From Boswellia sacra (lineage: Eukaryota > Streptophyta > Magnoliopsida > Sapindales > Burseraceae): 64,000 nucleotides of DNA. Where the stretch lies: positions 124,001 to 188,000 of the forward strand of contig SNVD02008858.1 of assembly GCA_013180625.2 (NCBI GenBank). Reading direction: 5' to 3'. Below the pieces are notes generated by a model. That model ran no database searches. It saw only the letters and a program-made list of their open reading frames with translations, and was not told the DNA's origin. Below, one piece after another: positions 1-10,429 of this stretch. Both the position numbers and the translations under genes were made by a program. Each line of letters opens with the position of its first letter. Within the stretch, counting starts at the first letter, position 1.

Positions 1-480
1 CCCCCATACCAGCATCTAACTCCCTTAACATCCGTGATGGGAGCCAATCATGCATGGTCATGGTGGAACGTGCAGCCAAAGTCCAGAGTAAAATGCTATC
101 CGAAGTACAATTCAAACGAGGAATGAAGAAAGATCTGAGCTTCCTTGCCACCGTTCGGGAACTAAACAATGGAAAGGACATCGCCATTTCCAAGGACCCA
201 TTATTAAGACAAGTCCAGGCCATCCTTGATAAGTATAAGGATGTTATGACCCAAGACCTACCAAAGAGGTTACCGCCAAGATGAGAGGTTCACCACCAAA
301 TCAAGTTGGAACATGATGCCAAACCTCCATCCATAGCACCTTATCGCATGACGCCACCCAAGCTCGCAGAGCTAAAGAAGGCAACCAGGAGGCCATGCAA
401 GCATGCCAAGGGGAAGTGTTAACATGGAGGTAATACCACTCACTCGCAACCAATGATACATCCTCAAAAATGCGACGAGG
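1..480 (+). mobile_element. Ty3/Gypsy pol remnant (protease-RT linker and start of RT)
   Basis: The plus strand reads MVMVERAAKVQSKMLSEVQF from 54, then a linker ending DLPKRLPPR at about 282. After the stop the same kind of sequence resumes with REVHHQIKLEHDAKPPSIAPYRM. This is the stretch just before and at the start of Ty3/Gypsy reverse transcriptase (compare the family pattern RREVDHxIELExGxKPPxxxPYRM). The catalytic RT core, RNase H and integrase that should follow are missing: the text jumps within about 200 bp to the GGGGGAGGA polypurine tract before the LTR. A stop after LPPR also breaks the frame. It is an internally deleted, dead element whose 5' part lies outside the window. Confidence 0.8.
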
Positions 481-506
481 GCATCGCGAAATTAGGTGGG
501 GGAGGA

Positions 507-1546
507 TGTCATGCCCCATACGAAATACGAACGGTTTCATGCCAAGCTTGCTCGGAAGTACACGAAGGGATGGGATTTCGGGGCAAGTGTTATAGTGATT
601 TGGGATCCTTGTGTCAAGAGGATTCCAATAGCGTGATGAATAAGCGTGGTGTTTCAGAAGTTTCTAGAAGGTTCTGCAACGTTCTAGAACATTTTGAAAA
701 GATCCGAAAGAATCCGAAAGCCATGAGATGCATGTGGAAGGCCCTAGAAGACTCTAGAAGACTCCAAAAGGTTGCGGAAGAGCATGGAAGACTATAAAAA
801 GTTCTAGAAGCTTGCAAGGCCTAGCCCATTCTCTAGAATTCCCTAGCAAGCCAAGTTTCTAGAACCTCCTTTGTAAATATCTAAGATATTTTTAGAATGC
901 CCATGTAAATATCTAGATACTTTTGAAGAAAGATCTAGAGAGTAAATAACGGCCGTCGGATGTATTAAATCTTGGCCGTCCATTTAGGAGGTGATTTACT
1001 ATAAATACCCCTTCAAGGCTCATTTGTAAAGCATCCAAGCAAAGTTGCCATTAAGCAATTATAAAGAGTTCTTGTGTAATAAAAGCATCCTTACTTGCAA
1101 CTCAAGTCTCCATCTTCCAGCACTTCGCTACTTTGCCTAAAAGCTCAACGGTCCAAGTTTCTTAAGCTTTTTTCTTGAGTGAAGCAAGCTAACAATAAGG
1201 CTTACTTAGCAACTTTGGATTCAAGTTGCCTAAGTGCTGTACGAGTGTGTTGCACAAACTCTAAGCTCTTGATAACAAGCTATGAATAAAGCACATTGAA
1301 AAAGCATTTCTCTTGCCTTCTTTTTTATTTATGTTCAGTCTCCCTTTATTTTAAGCTTTCAATCAGTGGGTTGCTAGAGAATTTTGGTGAGGATGGACTA
1401 TTGTACTTTTCATCTTGCCTCAAAACAAACTCGTTTAGTCCAACATACGCATGACGTTATTTTGTAAGCCAAAATCTATTGAAACAACAATCATTTTGAA
1501 GAGCTTAATACAAGAATTTTTTTTTTGGTCTAATCATAACATGACA
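507..1546 (+). repeat. 3' LTR of the Ty3/Gypsy element
   Basis: It starts TGTCATG directly after a polypurine tract (GGTGGGGGAGGA, 495-506) and ends CATGACA, a perfect 7-bp inverted pair of TG..CA type, giving about 1,040 bp. A TATA-like box (CTATAAATACCCC) lies near 1000. The 3' boundary rests only on the inverted pair; an alternative end is the CCAACA at about 1445. No second LTR is visible, because the element continues left of the window. Confidence 0.6.
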
Positions 1547-1904
1547 AATGTCCTTTAGGATAAGGGAGATCAGCCGCTGATCGACGACCAGAAGAGTTCT
1601 TTCCGATCTCTTTTTGAAATCCCAAATTTAACGAAAATAAATGTTTGATAATTAATGTTACTTTATGCATTCTTTAGTGGGGCAGCTAGCTGTGCTTGCT
1701 ATGTATTTATATAAAATTTTCTTCTTAATTCTATAAATTCAAGTGATAATATATATTATAGGTACGTAATTATGGACTTATTTAATTTATAATTTTAATC
1801 TTTAATAATTTTTTATGTAGCAACAGTATTATTAATTATAGATGTAAAAAAAAAATTTTTATTTGAACATTATCAGTTAAGTACAAGTAGAATTATCGTT
1901 CGCA

Positions 1905-2450
1905 ACTAACATTCTTGACGTTAAGCCACCAAACTCTGCATGTGAGCGACAATATCAATTATTTCTACAGTGTATTGTCATTATTTTTGCCTTTTATCTC
2001 CATCTTTATTTCTTTTCTACTCTTTTGCGGGGATATTGAGGGTAATGTTACAATACATCTAGTACATTCCATGCATTTGGAAATTTTCTTTTTTAACTTT
2101 CTTGTGAAATTCAAAGCATCTGAGATTTCTTTTAATATTTTTGTGGAATTTTTGAACCTTATATGTATTTTTTAAAACTTTATATACATCGGAAAAGTAC
2201 TCCTACTTATCTATGTATTTTGTCGTTCAATAGAATTTATTGATCTAGTCTGTAATTTTTATTTTGGAAAAAAATCCTTACTCGGGTTATAAATAGAGTG
2301 AACTTTATAGCGTAATTAACTAAAATAAACAAAACAAATCACTTAGACCACTTTTAGTCATTTTGATAACTAATAACGACTATTTATTGTCATCACACTC
2401 ACACGTTATACTCTTCTTTCATCATTTGATTTTTTTATAATTTTCTTATT
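1905..2450. repeat. Direct repeat, copy A
   Basis: This AT-rich stretch begins AACATTCTTGACGTTAAGCC and includes ACTCTGCATGTG, GAATTTATT and GTTATAAATAGAGTG blocks. The same order recurs about 740 bp downstream (copy B, from 2648), diverged by substitutions and small gaps. The 86-codon frame at 1915-2175 is not preserved in copy B and is not a gene. I recognise no family. Confidence 0.55.
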
Positions 2451-2647
2451 TAAGAAAATATTAATGATTTAATTATTTTCAACCGAATAATATCATTGAT
2501 AGAAATTTTATACACAAAAATAATTCTTGAATCTATATAGATAGATAGTTAGGGTTATCTCAAAACTTATTTATAAAAGAAATTCTACTTAATATTACAT
2601 TATATTCTAACTTTTATTCAATAAAAATAGAAGATATTGTTTGTATC

Positions 2648-2999
2648 TAACATTCTTGGGGTCGAAGCCAAGGCACGTAACTCTGCATGTGTGCAACAGT
2701 ATGAATTATTTCTATACGGACTCCTGTGTCCTTTTCTATATATTTTCATTGTTTTAATCAACATCAATATCATCAAGTTAGGAAAGAATGAATATAGAGC
2801 TAAAGTTTAAAGCCCTATCTATCTGTATGTTTGTCGTTTGATAGAATTTATACAGCTCACAATTTTTATTTTGAACGCAACGTCCCTATTGATTGCGTTA
2901 TAAATGGAGTGTCCTTTTTAGCTCAAATAGCTACAATAGAGGTAGAAATCATTGTTGTTTTGAAAGCTGATAGTGATATTTCCTGTTGGGTTAATCACA
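2648..2999. repeat. Direct repeat, copy B (left part; right part resumes at about 4364)
   Basis: AACATTCTTGGGGTCGAAGCC, ACTCTGCATGTGTGCAACAG and GCGTTATAAATGGAGTG match copy A blocks in order. The continuation that in copy A reads CTCTTCTTTCATCATTTGAT is not found until 4387 (TCTTCTTTCATCATCTGAT). Copy B is therefore interrupted by the element at about 3001-4363. Confidence 0.5.
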
Positions 3000-3000
3000 C

Positions 3001-4363
3001 AACCTCTACTAGGGTTTAGGGTTTGACTTAATTTCATTCAGATTTACTGTTTATCATTTTTCATCATACGATACCCCTGACTTTTTTAAAATTCATTATG
3101 AACACCCCTTCCATCAGTTTTACTGTTAAGTAACGTCACTTTTTCATCCAATTTCATTATAAATACTAAAATACCCTTAATTTAAATTTATAATTGAGAA
3201 AAAATATTTTAGTGGATTCCAACCCTCACCCTTGTACTTGAAGTTGTCTTCTACGTTGCCACCGTGCCAACTATTAAGTTCAAAATTTCATTTACAGAAC
3301 ATTTTTATTTATATGTAATATCATATTTATAAAATCTAAAAAACAACACCCATGTCCCTTCTCCACCCAACGACAGTACCTCTCTCTCCACCATATTCCG
3401 CCTCTCAAGCAATCTCTTTCCTCCTCTGCGTCCACCTATAATCATCTCACTTAACCCAAATCCAAGAAAACAAAGTCCTAATGAAATAATTAGCATATAT
3501 TAAATATTAATAAGTATAAATCAAGAAGATAAAAATTAAATTAAGTTGCAGGAGGGTGAGAGCAGGAAATGGGGCCACGAAGCACGGGGAATATATAATA
3601 GAAATGATGAGTTTGATTATTTGAAAAGTTGCAGGAGGGTGAGAGAAGATTTTAATTAGAATATATATTTATTCTTCATGCTCCCCTCCTCTAATCTCCT
3701 GTCTTCACTTCTGTTTCTCCTCTCATCACTGCCATTGTTTAGATGATGCCACCGCCGCTCCCCAACACCGCTACCTCCTCGCTGCTGCTGCCGCCATGAG
3801 TTCCATCCTCACTTCCTGGTGATGGGCAGGGTTAGGTTGAAATCGAAAAGAGTGGAGAGTGGCCTTTTCAATTTCTTTGGCTAGAGAGGGAGGAGAGAAG
3901 GTCAAAGCATTGATAGTGAGGAGAGAGATGGATTTGAGAGTGAGATGAGTTTTTGGGGAGACAGAGTTGGAGGATTTGGATGAGATAAATGGAGGTGTTG
4001 TCGCTAGGGTTGGAAAAGCTGGAGGAGGAGAGGTTAGTGGTGGAGTGGCTGAAGGATGTGTAGCTGGTGGTCGAGCGGCTGGAGGAGGTGTGGCGGGTTG
4101 GTCGATGGTTTTTGGTGGAGGATGTAGCTGTGTTGGTCCCGAGTTCAAATCCTAACTCTTACAGATTTTTGTTTAGTTTACTTTATATTATATTAAATGA
4201 CTGTTATACCCTTCATATTGAATTTATTTACGAGTATTTAACGGTAAAACTAACAGAAAGGGTGTGTATGATGAATTTCGAAAACGTCAGGAGGACGCGG
4301 TGATGAAAAAAGGTAAACAGTAAATCTAGATGAAATTAAGCCAAAACCTAAGGGAGGGAGGTT
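3001..4363. mobile_element. Mutator-like non-autonomous element with long terminal inverted repeats
   Basis: The two ends are inverted copies of each other for well over 100 bp. Left has GACTTAATTTCATTCAGATT, TACTGTTTATCATTTTTCAT and CAGTTTTACTGTTAA; the reverse complement of the right end has GGCTTAATTTCATCTAGATT, TACTGTTTACCTTTTTTCAT and TAGTTTTACCGTTAA in the same order. Long TIRs and the absence of a transposase suggest a MULE derivative. The interior (about 3680-4160) is distinctly GC- and purine/pyrimidine-skewed and holds a Gly/Pro-rich open frame on each strand, which could be captured host sequence (Pack-MULE) or chance. I could not define a 9-bp target duplication, so the exact ends are uncertain. 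It sits inside direct-repeat copy B. Confidence 0.6.
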
Positions 4364-4449
4364 TATATAATTAGCCTATATTCTATCTCTTCTTTCATCA
4401 TCTGATTTATTATAATTTTCGTATTTAATTTAATGACATCATGCATCTT

Positions 4450-7070
4450 TAGTCATAACTTATTTATTAACCGGACATTTTCATTGTACTCTTATATAAA
4501 TATAAATAAAAATATATATATATATTCGTTTTGTGTATTGAAAACTTGTATGTCCAGTATCGTTGATTTTAATATAGAAAATCTTATAAATTAGTGTTTT
4601 CTCATGTGTTGATAGTCGTGTTTAGATCATGTGAAAAATTAAGAAAAAATGTAATTTTGTCAATATGAATATGTATGAGTAGAATATAATTAAATATTTT
4701 GATGATTCAAAATACGATACTTTTATTAAAGGTGCGGATAATATAACATTAACCATTTATTCCTTATTGATGGTGTCTGAGTTAAATGTCATACCATATC
4801 GCATTTATTCTATTTAATTAACTTGCAAATTGGTTTGTAAGCAATTTTATAACACTTTGTAGTGATTATAGAGATATAAAGTTTTTTAATCAGAATATTA
4901 AAATTGAAATAATTACAACCCAAACCCATTTAAGATCATACTTAATTTCATTTTTTGTTTATGTTGGGTTTTTATTAATTTGACGCCATGAAATGTTTTT
5001 GAATTTATTTTTGACTCGGCTAGAAAGGGAGACGGTGATATTTACAATAGCATCACTTAAATCTATGAGAATAACAATTCTAGGATTTGAACTGTTCTAT
5101 GATAATAATTAATAACTTTTCTTTTTATCTACTTATTCGATATAAATTGACGATATCAAACATAGAAACAATATTGCACTTCAATGATACTAAATTCATA
5201 TCCTATATAACCTGATAAGAACATTTCCCCGAATAGAGGACTAAAATTTAATGTACAAAAAATTGAATTAAGCTTTTAAGTTTGGACAAATTTTCAACTT
5301 CTTATATAGTTCAAGAACGTAACATATAGCCACCAATGATTTCAAAAATTGGCATAAAACCTGCCTAACGGTTAGTTTAAATATTAAAGTTAACAAAATT
5401 TGGATAAAATGACACATTTACCCTTCACTTCAATAATTTATATTTTACAACATTTGTATTATCTTAAAATTATGAATTCAGAAATTTTTTTAGAAGAATA
5501 ATACAGTAACAAGAATAAATTACTCCTTACACTGATATGATCAGAGTAAATAATTATGTGTTGTCAACATTCTAAATATTATATAAATAATTGATATCTA
5601 ATACTATAATAACACAGAAATATCATAAAGATTTTATTAGTACAAGATAATATCAATATAATAATTAAAAGCAAATAAAAATAAAAAACAAATAGTCAAA
5701 GGATAATAAATTATTTTTAACTAATTTATAAAGTTTAAATAAGATGTCAAGTTGATCAGCATGACAGCTGGAATAATGATTCCTAGTAGATAAACTAGAT
5801 TTAGGTCTCTTAAATAATATTTTAAAATCTATCATCTTAATTTATAATGTCTTATTTGAGGGAGATGAAGACGTTTAAGATAAGGTTATATGTTGATACG
5901 TGCACGGAACATTCCCCTAAACAATAAATAGGCCAAATGTTCAAATTAAGCAATGATTGAATGAAGCCAATAACTCTTGTTTGTTATTGGGGAAAATGAA
6001 ACTCGATCTCCTAAGATTTGGTCCAATAACACAAAGCCTTTGAGAGCCTAAATATGTCTTCATTATTATAATCATTAATTTATATTAAAAAATTATATTG
6101 GAGTAATTATTTTACTATATTTAATGATTCTTGTAACGAAAAAGAGCATTTTTCAAGGTAAATATAAGATTGAAATAAATGAGAAAACATATTTATTAAG
6201 ATCTTAACAGGTGTCTTTAAGGCACACTTGAACACTCTCCTATGATAAATATTAAACGTTGATTTACTAAATTTAATTTGAGTGATGTAATACTTACAAA
6301 CTTTTTGTATAAACTCACCTTTATAAATAGATATAACATTATTATATGATGAATAATATTACACATACAATTCGTTTATAACTAACTTTTATTACAATTC
6401 GAGTTGATAGAATTCTAATGAAGACATAATTATCTTTATTCATTCTTATTTATTTTCACCTCAGTGAACTTTTACTAACTTAAATTGTAAAGATAGTTGA
6501 TTATAAATTGGTTGTAAGTGTTGCACTATTCATTGCATAATTGCCTTATTACTTTTGTAAAGTAAAATGTGTATAGAGAGTTTACATATGTAATGATATT
6601 TATTTAATTTTTCAGTGGTATTAAGGGATACCCATAAATATAATTAGTTTACAATTTTTAAGGGCAAATGTATTCCCATAATAAAATCATTAAATTCCTA
6701 TAAAAATTATTAAATTAAACATTTTGTTGTATTTAATGAGTTTTATATTAGTAAAATATACGAGTTTTTGATAAGTTTTAAGTGATTTTAATGTAAAAAT
6801 TGACGATTTCCTATTTCTAAACAAGTGCTTTACGTCCACCCATAACCTTTTAACAATTATTTTAATGATATTTTTAAGATCAACCTTATTTTCTTTTCAT
6901 TTAATTATTATAATTTTTAATAAAATATTGGAGATGACGACATTTAAGATGCTAACATCTCAGATGCGTACGTAGCATTCTGTTAAAAAATAAATAATTA
7001 AGCCAAAGATCAAAGTCAAGCAATCGTTTGTGGAAGGGAAAGTCAAAGACTTTTTTATTTTATTGAGTAC
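4450..7070. other. AT-rich intergenic DNA downstream of the P450 gene
   Basis: I see no coding sequence here. One detail is a diverged duplication: GATGAAGACGTTTAAGAT with the roughly 110 bp after it (from 5866) resembles GATGACGACATTTAAGAT and following (from 6934), which lies just 3' of the P450 gene. Otherwise it holds low-complexity A/T runs. Confidence 0.4.
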
Positions 7071-7205
7071 ACCCTAGAAGGGTTACATGACCAAATCCCG
7101 AGGCAAACACAGCAAGCAAGAGACGCTCGTGGGATCAGATTACAACCTAGCATGGTCCCATGTAGCATGTGCAACAGTAATAACTAGGTAAATTAATTAA
7201 TTAAG

Positions 7206-8399
7206 TTAAGCATAAGCATTTGGGGCAAGCCGCGGGGTCACCACTGCTGAAAGTGGCACAGCCTTTTGCAGTGCAAGACCAAAGGCCTCATCCATGTTGA
7301 GCTCAGCTACTCCATCTGGTAATTTCCAATCAAAAGAGTGAACCAAAGTGCCTAGAATGTACTCTACAAGGACAATTCCCATTCTAGTCCCAGCACAAAT
7401 TCTTCTTCCCGCCCCAAACGGAATCAACTCGAAATCGTTTCCACGAGGGTCAATCTTTGCATACTTTTCATCGAAAAACCTTTCTGGGACAAACTCTAGT
7501 GGGTTCTCCCACACATCGGGGTCACGCCCTATTGCCCAAATGTTAACACTAAGCCTAGTGTTTTCGGGGATATAGTAGCCATTTACAATGCAGGCTTCGG
7601 TGGAGACTCGAGGCAGGTTGAGGGGTGTTGATGGGTGCTTTCGAAAGGTTTCTTTGCATATGGATTGTAGATATGGGAGTTTTGGTAGGTCAGATTCTTC
7701 AAGCCTTCGGTTTCTGCCAATTACTTGATCCATCTCTTCATGTGCCCGCTTCAGAATGCTTGGATTTTTCAGCATTTCAGCCAGTGCCCACTCGATGATG
7801 CTCGATGATGTGTCGGTCCCAGCCGTAAATAAGTTCTATATATGGCAAATTAAAGTAAGGACATTATGGACTTCGTGAGAAAATTTCTGTTGGGTCAAAT
7901 TATATATAAAATGGATCAAAAGGCGAAAACTTTACATGTGAAGCTTGAAAGAAAGATGAGCTAATTAAATAGACCACGTACGGTCTTTCTAGTTTCCAGG
8001 AAAAAGCTAATGAAGTTGTACTTGTTTAATCAAATTAGGTAACTGACATTCTTATTGTCAATAGTAATTGTCTCATCTAACTAAATGTCATGCTACATCT
8101 AGATTAGATTTCAGTCTAACTTTTTGGTTTGAATAAATAATAATAATAATAGTATTGCTTTTTACCAAAAATTTATTCTAAACTCGATTTCAAATGATAT
8201 GCTATATGATGTGATATTATGATATTATTAATTTGATTTTAATGTGTAATCAAAGAACATATTTCGAGCATTGAATTGGAGATAAATATACTGTTCATCC
8301 ATGAAAATTGTCGGATTTTAAATATATTGTAAATTTCAATGCCAACAATAATATTTAAAAGAAAAATGAAATGCATATAGTCACATTTTAAAGAGGTAT

Positions 8400-8445
<46 letters not shown>

Positions 8446-10094
8446 CATGATTTGAAATATAATTTTGCAATTTATGTATAGTAAAGGCACATCATCATCA
8501 CTGTTTTTAGAGAAATCTCTGTAAAATAGATTTATTAATTTACAAATTCTTTTAGAATAACTTAAAGTCATTCACACAAAAAGTCATAATTATGTGCATA
8601 TTAAAGTTATCATCTGCGTTAGTTTATAAATTTTATATTTTTATTTTTAAAAGAATTTGATGATATATTATTAATATTGAATTTTTAAAAATTATATTTG
8701 GTTGATATTAATTTTAAATATATTAGAAAACACGTAGATTTTAAAAAATATATTTGAGAAACATAAAGGATGTGTCTTAAAGTTTTAAAAATATGTATAT
8801 GAGTGATTAATTTTGAATATATGAAAATCTAAAGACATATCTTTATATGCACATCTTAATTTTATCGAAAGTCATAAACTATGAATCATGAAATTTATTA
8901 TTAATCATAATTTATGCATATTATGCATATCTAAAGAGAGCGAGAATCATATCCTAATATGAGGTTTTTTTTTTTTTTCTGCGTGCCTTTAAACATCGAA
9001 TAATATATAAGATTCTTTTGAGTATTTGTGAAAGATCTTAAAGAATATGAATGAGATTCTAACTGTGACAGTTACTATATTTCAAAAAGAATACAAACTA
9101 ATATCTAGACGTTCAAAAATCACTTAAGAAAACTGAAACGCAAATTAAGAAGCATTAATTGTATGTGGTATACCAAGAGAAGTGCTTTGATATTGGTGAA
9201 ACTAAGCCTTTCGCCACCAGAATTTTCACGATTAGCCATAATGACATCGAGAAAGTCTGGCTTTCCCTTGCGTTCCTGAGTGGACGCCATATGCTCCTCA
9301 ATCATTTTTGTCAATAACACATCAAACCTTCTGTGCAATTTCTTCATCCCTCGTTCGATTCCTTGCAAATCCATCCAAGCAATGGACGGGATAAAATCAC
9401 CAATGTTGAAAAACCCTGCAGATGTCATGAGCTCAACGACCATGTCTTTGAACTCATTAGACTCGGAACCCTTTGTAACGAAAACTCGACGGCTAAGAAT
9501 CACCTGCCCAATCATGTTAGCCATGGCATATGTTAACATTTCTGGCACGACCACCGCCTCACCTTTCCTGCTAGACTCACACATGGCTCGAAGCATGTGG
9601 CCTAGCTCTATGTTACGAACTTTAGCCCAGTCGTCTAGAGCCTTACCTCCTAGCATATGCAAGTTACTTAGCTTTCGTAAAAGTTTCCATCTTGGACCAT
9701 AATCAGCAAAAACCATGTCTTGTGCATTATATGCCAAATGGGTGGCGCCAGCATTAGGAGGGCGGTTGGAGAAGTTGAGGTCTAGGGTCTTGAGGAAGGC
9801 TCGAGCTGCAGCTGGGGTTGATGCCACCACCATGTTACATGTTCCCATTTTGAGATACATAACAGGGCCGTATTTTTTAGCCATTCTGGCTAGGGTGACA
9901 TGGGGCATGGCTCCTAGGAGTGGAAGGGCACCAATGACTGGCCACCCTCTTGGGCCAGGAGGCAGAGGTTTCGATGATTTTCGAACGAGAGAATGAAGAA
10001 AATAGTGCGTTAAGAAGAAGAGGAGAGCCGCCACGAGGCCCTCCCGGAGGAGCAATGTGTCTAGTACCACCATGACGCTGCGTTGATTTCTCAC
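7206..10094 (-). CDS. F3'5'H: Flavonoid 3',5'-hydroxylase (cytochrome P450, CYP75A type)
   Basis: An ER-anchored P450 that hydroxylates the B-ring of flavanones, dihydroflavonols and flavones at 3' and 5', opening the route to delphinidin-type pigments. There are two exons: 9174-10094 and 7206-7835, joined in phase 0 (ALLL then [12 protein letters not shown]) with GT/AG ends. All P450 landmarks are present: N-terminal membrane segment ([14 protein letters not shown]), proline hinge [10 protein letters not shown]-helix AGTDTSS, K-helix KETFR, PERF, and the heme loop [11 protein letters not shown] with its Cys. The SRS6 area reads GLALQKA; Ala there is usual for F3'5'H whereas F3'H usually has Thr (family knowledge). 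The first ATG gives 516 residues. The second (Met8, at 10073; [12 protein letters not shown]) gives 509, matches known family N-termini and leaves a more normal leader after the TATA box, so I prefer it. No stop or frameshift is seen. CYP75B is the main alternative, but motif details favour CYP75A. Confidence 0.93.
8404..8439. repeat. (AT)n microsatellite in the F3'5'H intron
   Basis: About 18 AT units in the single intron (7836-9173) of the P450 gene. The overlapping minus-strand frame is not coding. Confidence 0.9.
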
Positions 10095-10130
10095 TAGTAT
10101 TGACCGTGTGAGTAAATACTGTTATACGTT

Positions 10131-10270
10131 GAATATATATAGCCTATCGATATCATTAAATAGTTAGTGCTTTGATATGAACAATGTTGTTGAATGCGTT
10201 AGGTGAAGTTAGTCACGTGAGTTCCTGCACTCACCAGGCAGTGTTTGACCAAACCAAACAGCCAGCTGAG
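10131..10270 (-). promoter_or_regulatory. Promoter of the F3'5'H gene
   Basis: A TATA box (CTATATATATTC on the minus strand, 10131-10142) lies 37 bp before the first ATG and 58 bp before the preferred ATG. Further upstream are a G-box CACGTG (10214-10219), a W-box core TTGACC (10245-10250), an AC-rich ACCAAACCAAACA stretch (about 10249-10261) and an E-box CAGCTG (10263-10268). MYB plus bHLH sites are what flavonoid genes generally use; binding here is inferred from motifs only. Confidence 0.5.
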
Positions 10271-10275
10271 GGTGT

Positions 10276-10427
10276 TTGGTAAACAAGGATTCTGGTTGGG
10301 GCTGCTATTGAAATTAATGAATCTTAATTATTTTCAACGAAATATCAAATTCTACGTAACGCATTCGCATCAGAGTTCCTATTGAAATTGATGAATCTTA
10401 ATTGTGGTAAACAAAGTATTAAATTCT
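10276..10427. repeat. Short imperfect direct repeat upstream of F3'5'H
   Basis: CTATTGAAATTAATGAATC (from about 10305) recurs as CTATTGAAATTGATGAATC (from about 10380), each followed within 50 bp by an AAATTCT block. A GGTAAACAAAG-like motif is also shared. It could be a small promoter duplication or a transposon footprint. Confidence 0.5.
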
Positions 10428-10429
10428 AA

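Noticed and set aside
3771..4148. 125-residue Pro-rich frame on the minus strand
   Set aside because: Low complexity (PPP, TPP runs) inside the Mutator-like element; no signal of a folded domain and an overlapping Gly-rich frame on the other strand.
4125..4160. tRNA-like T-arm (GAGTTCAAATCCTAACTC)
   Set aside because: No matching acceptor stem, D-arm or anticodon arm at the right spacing upstream.
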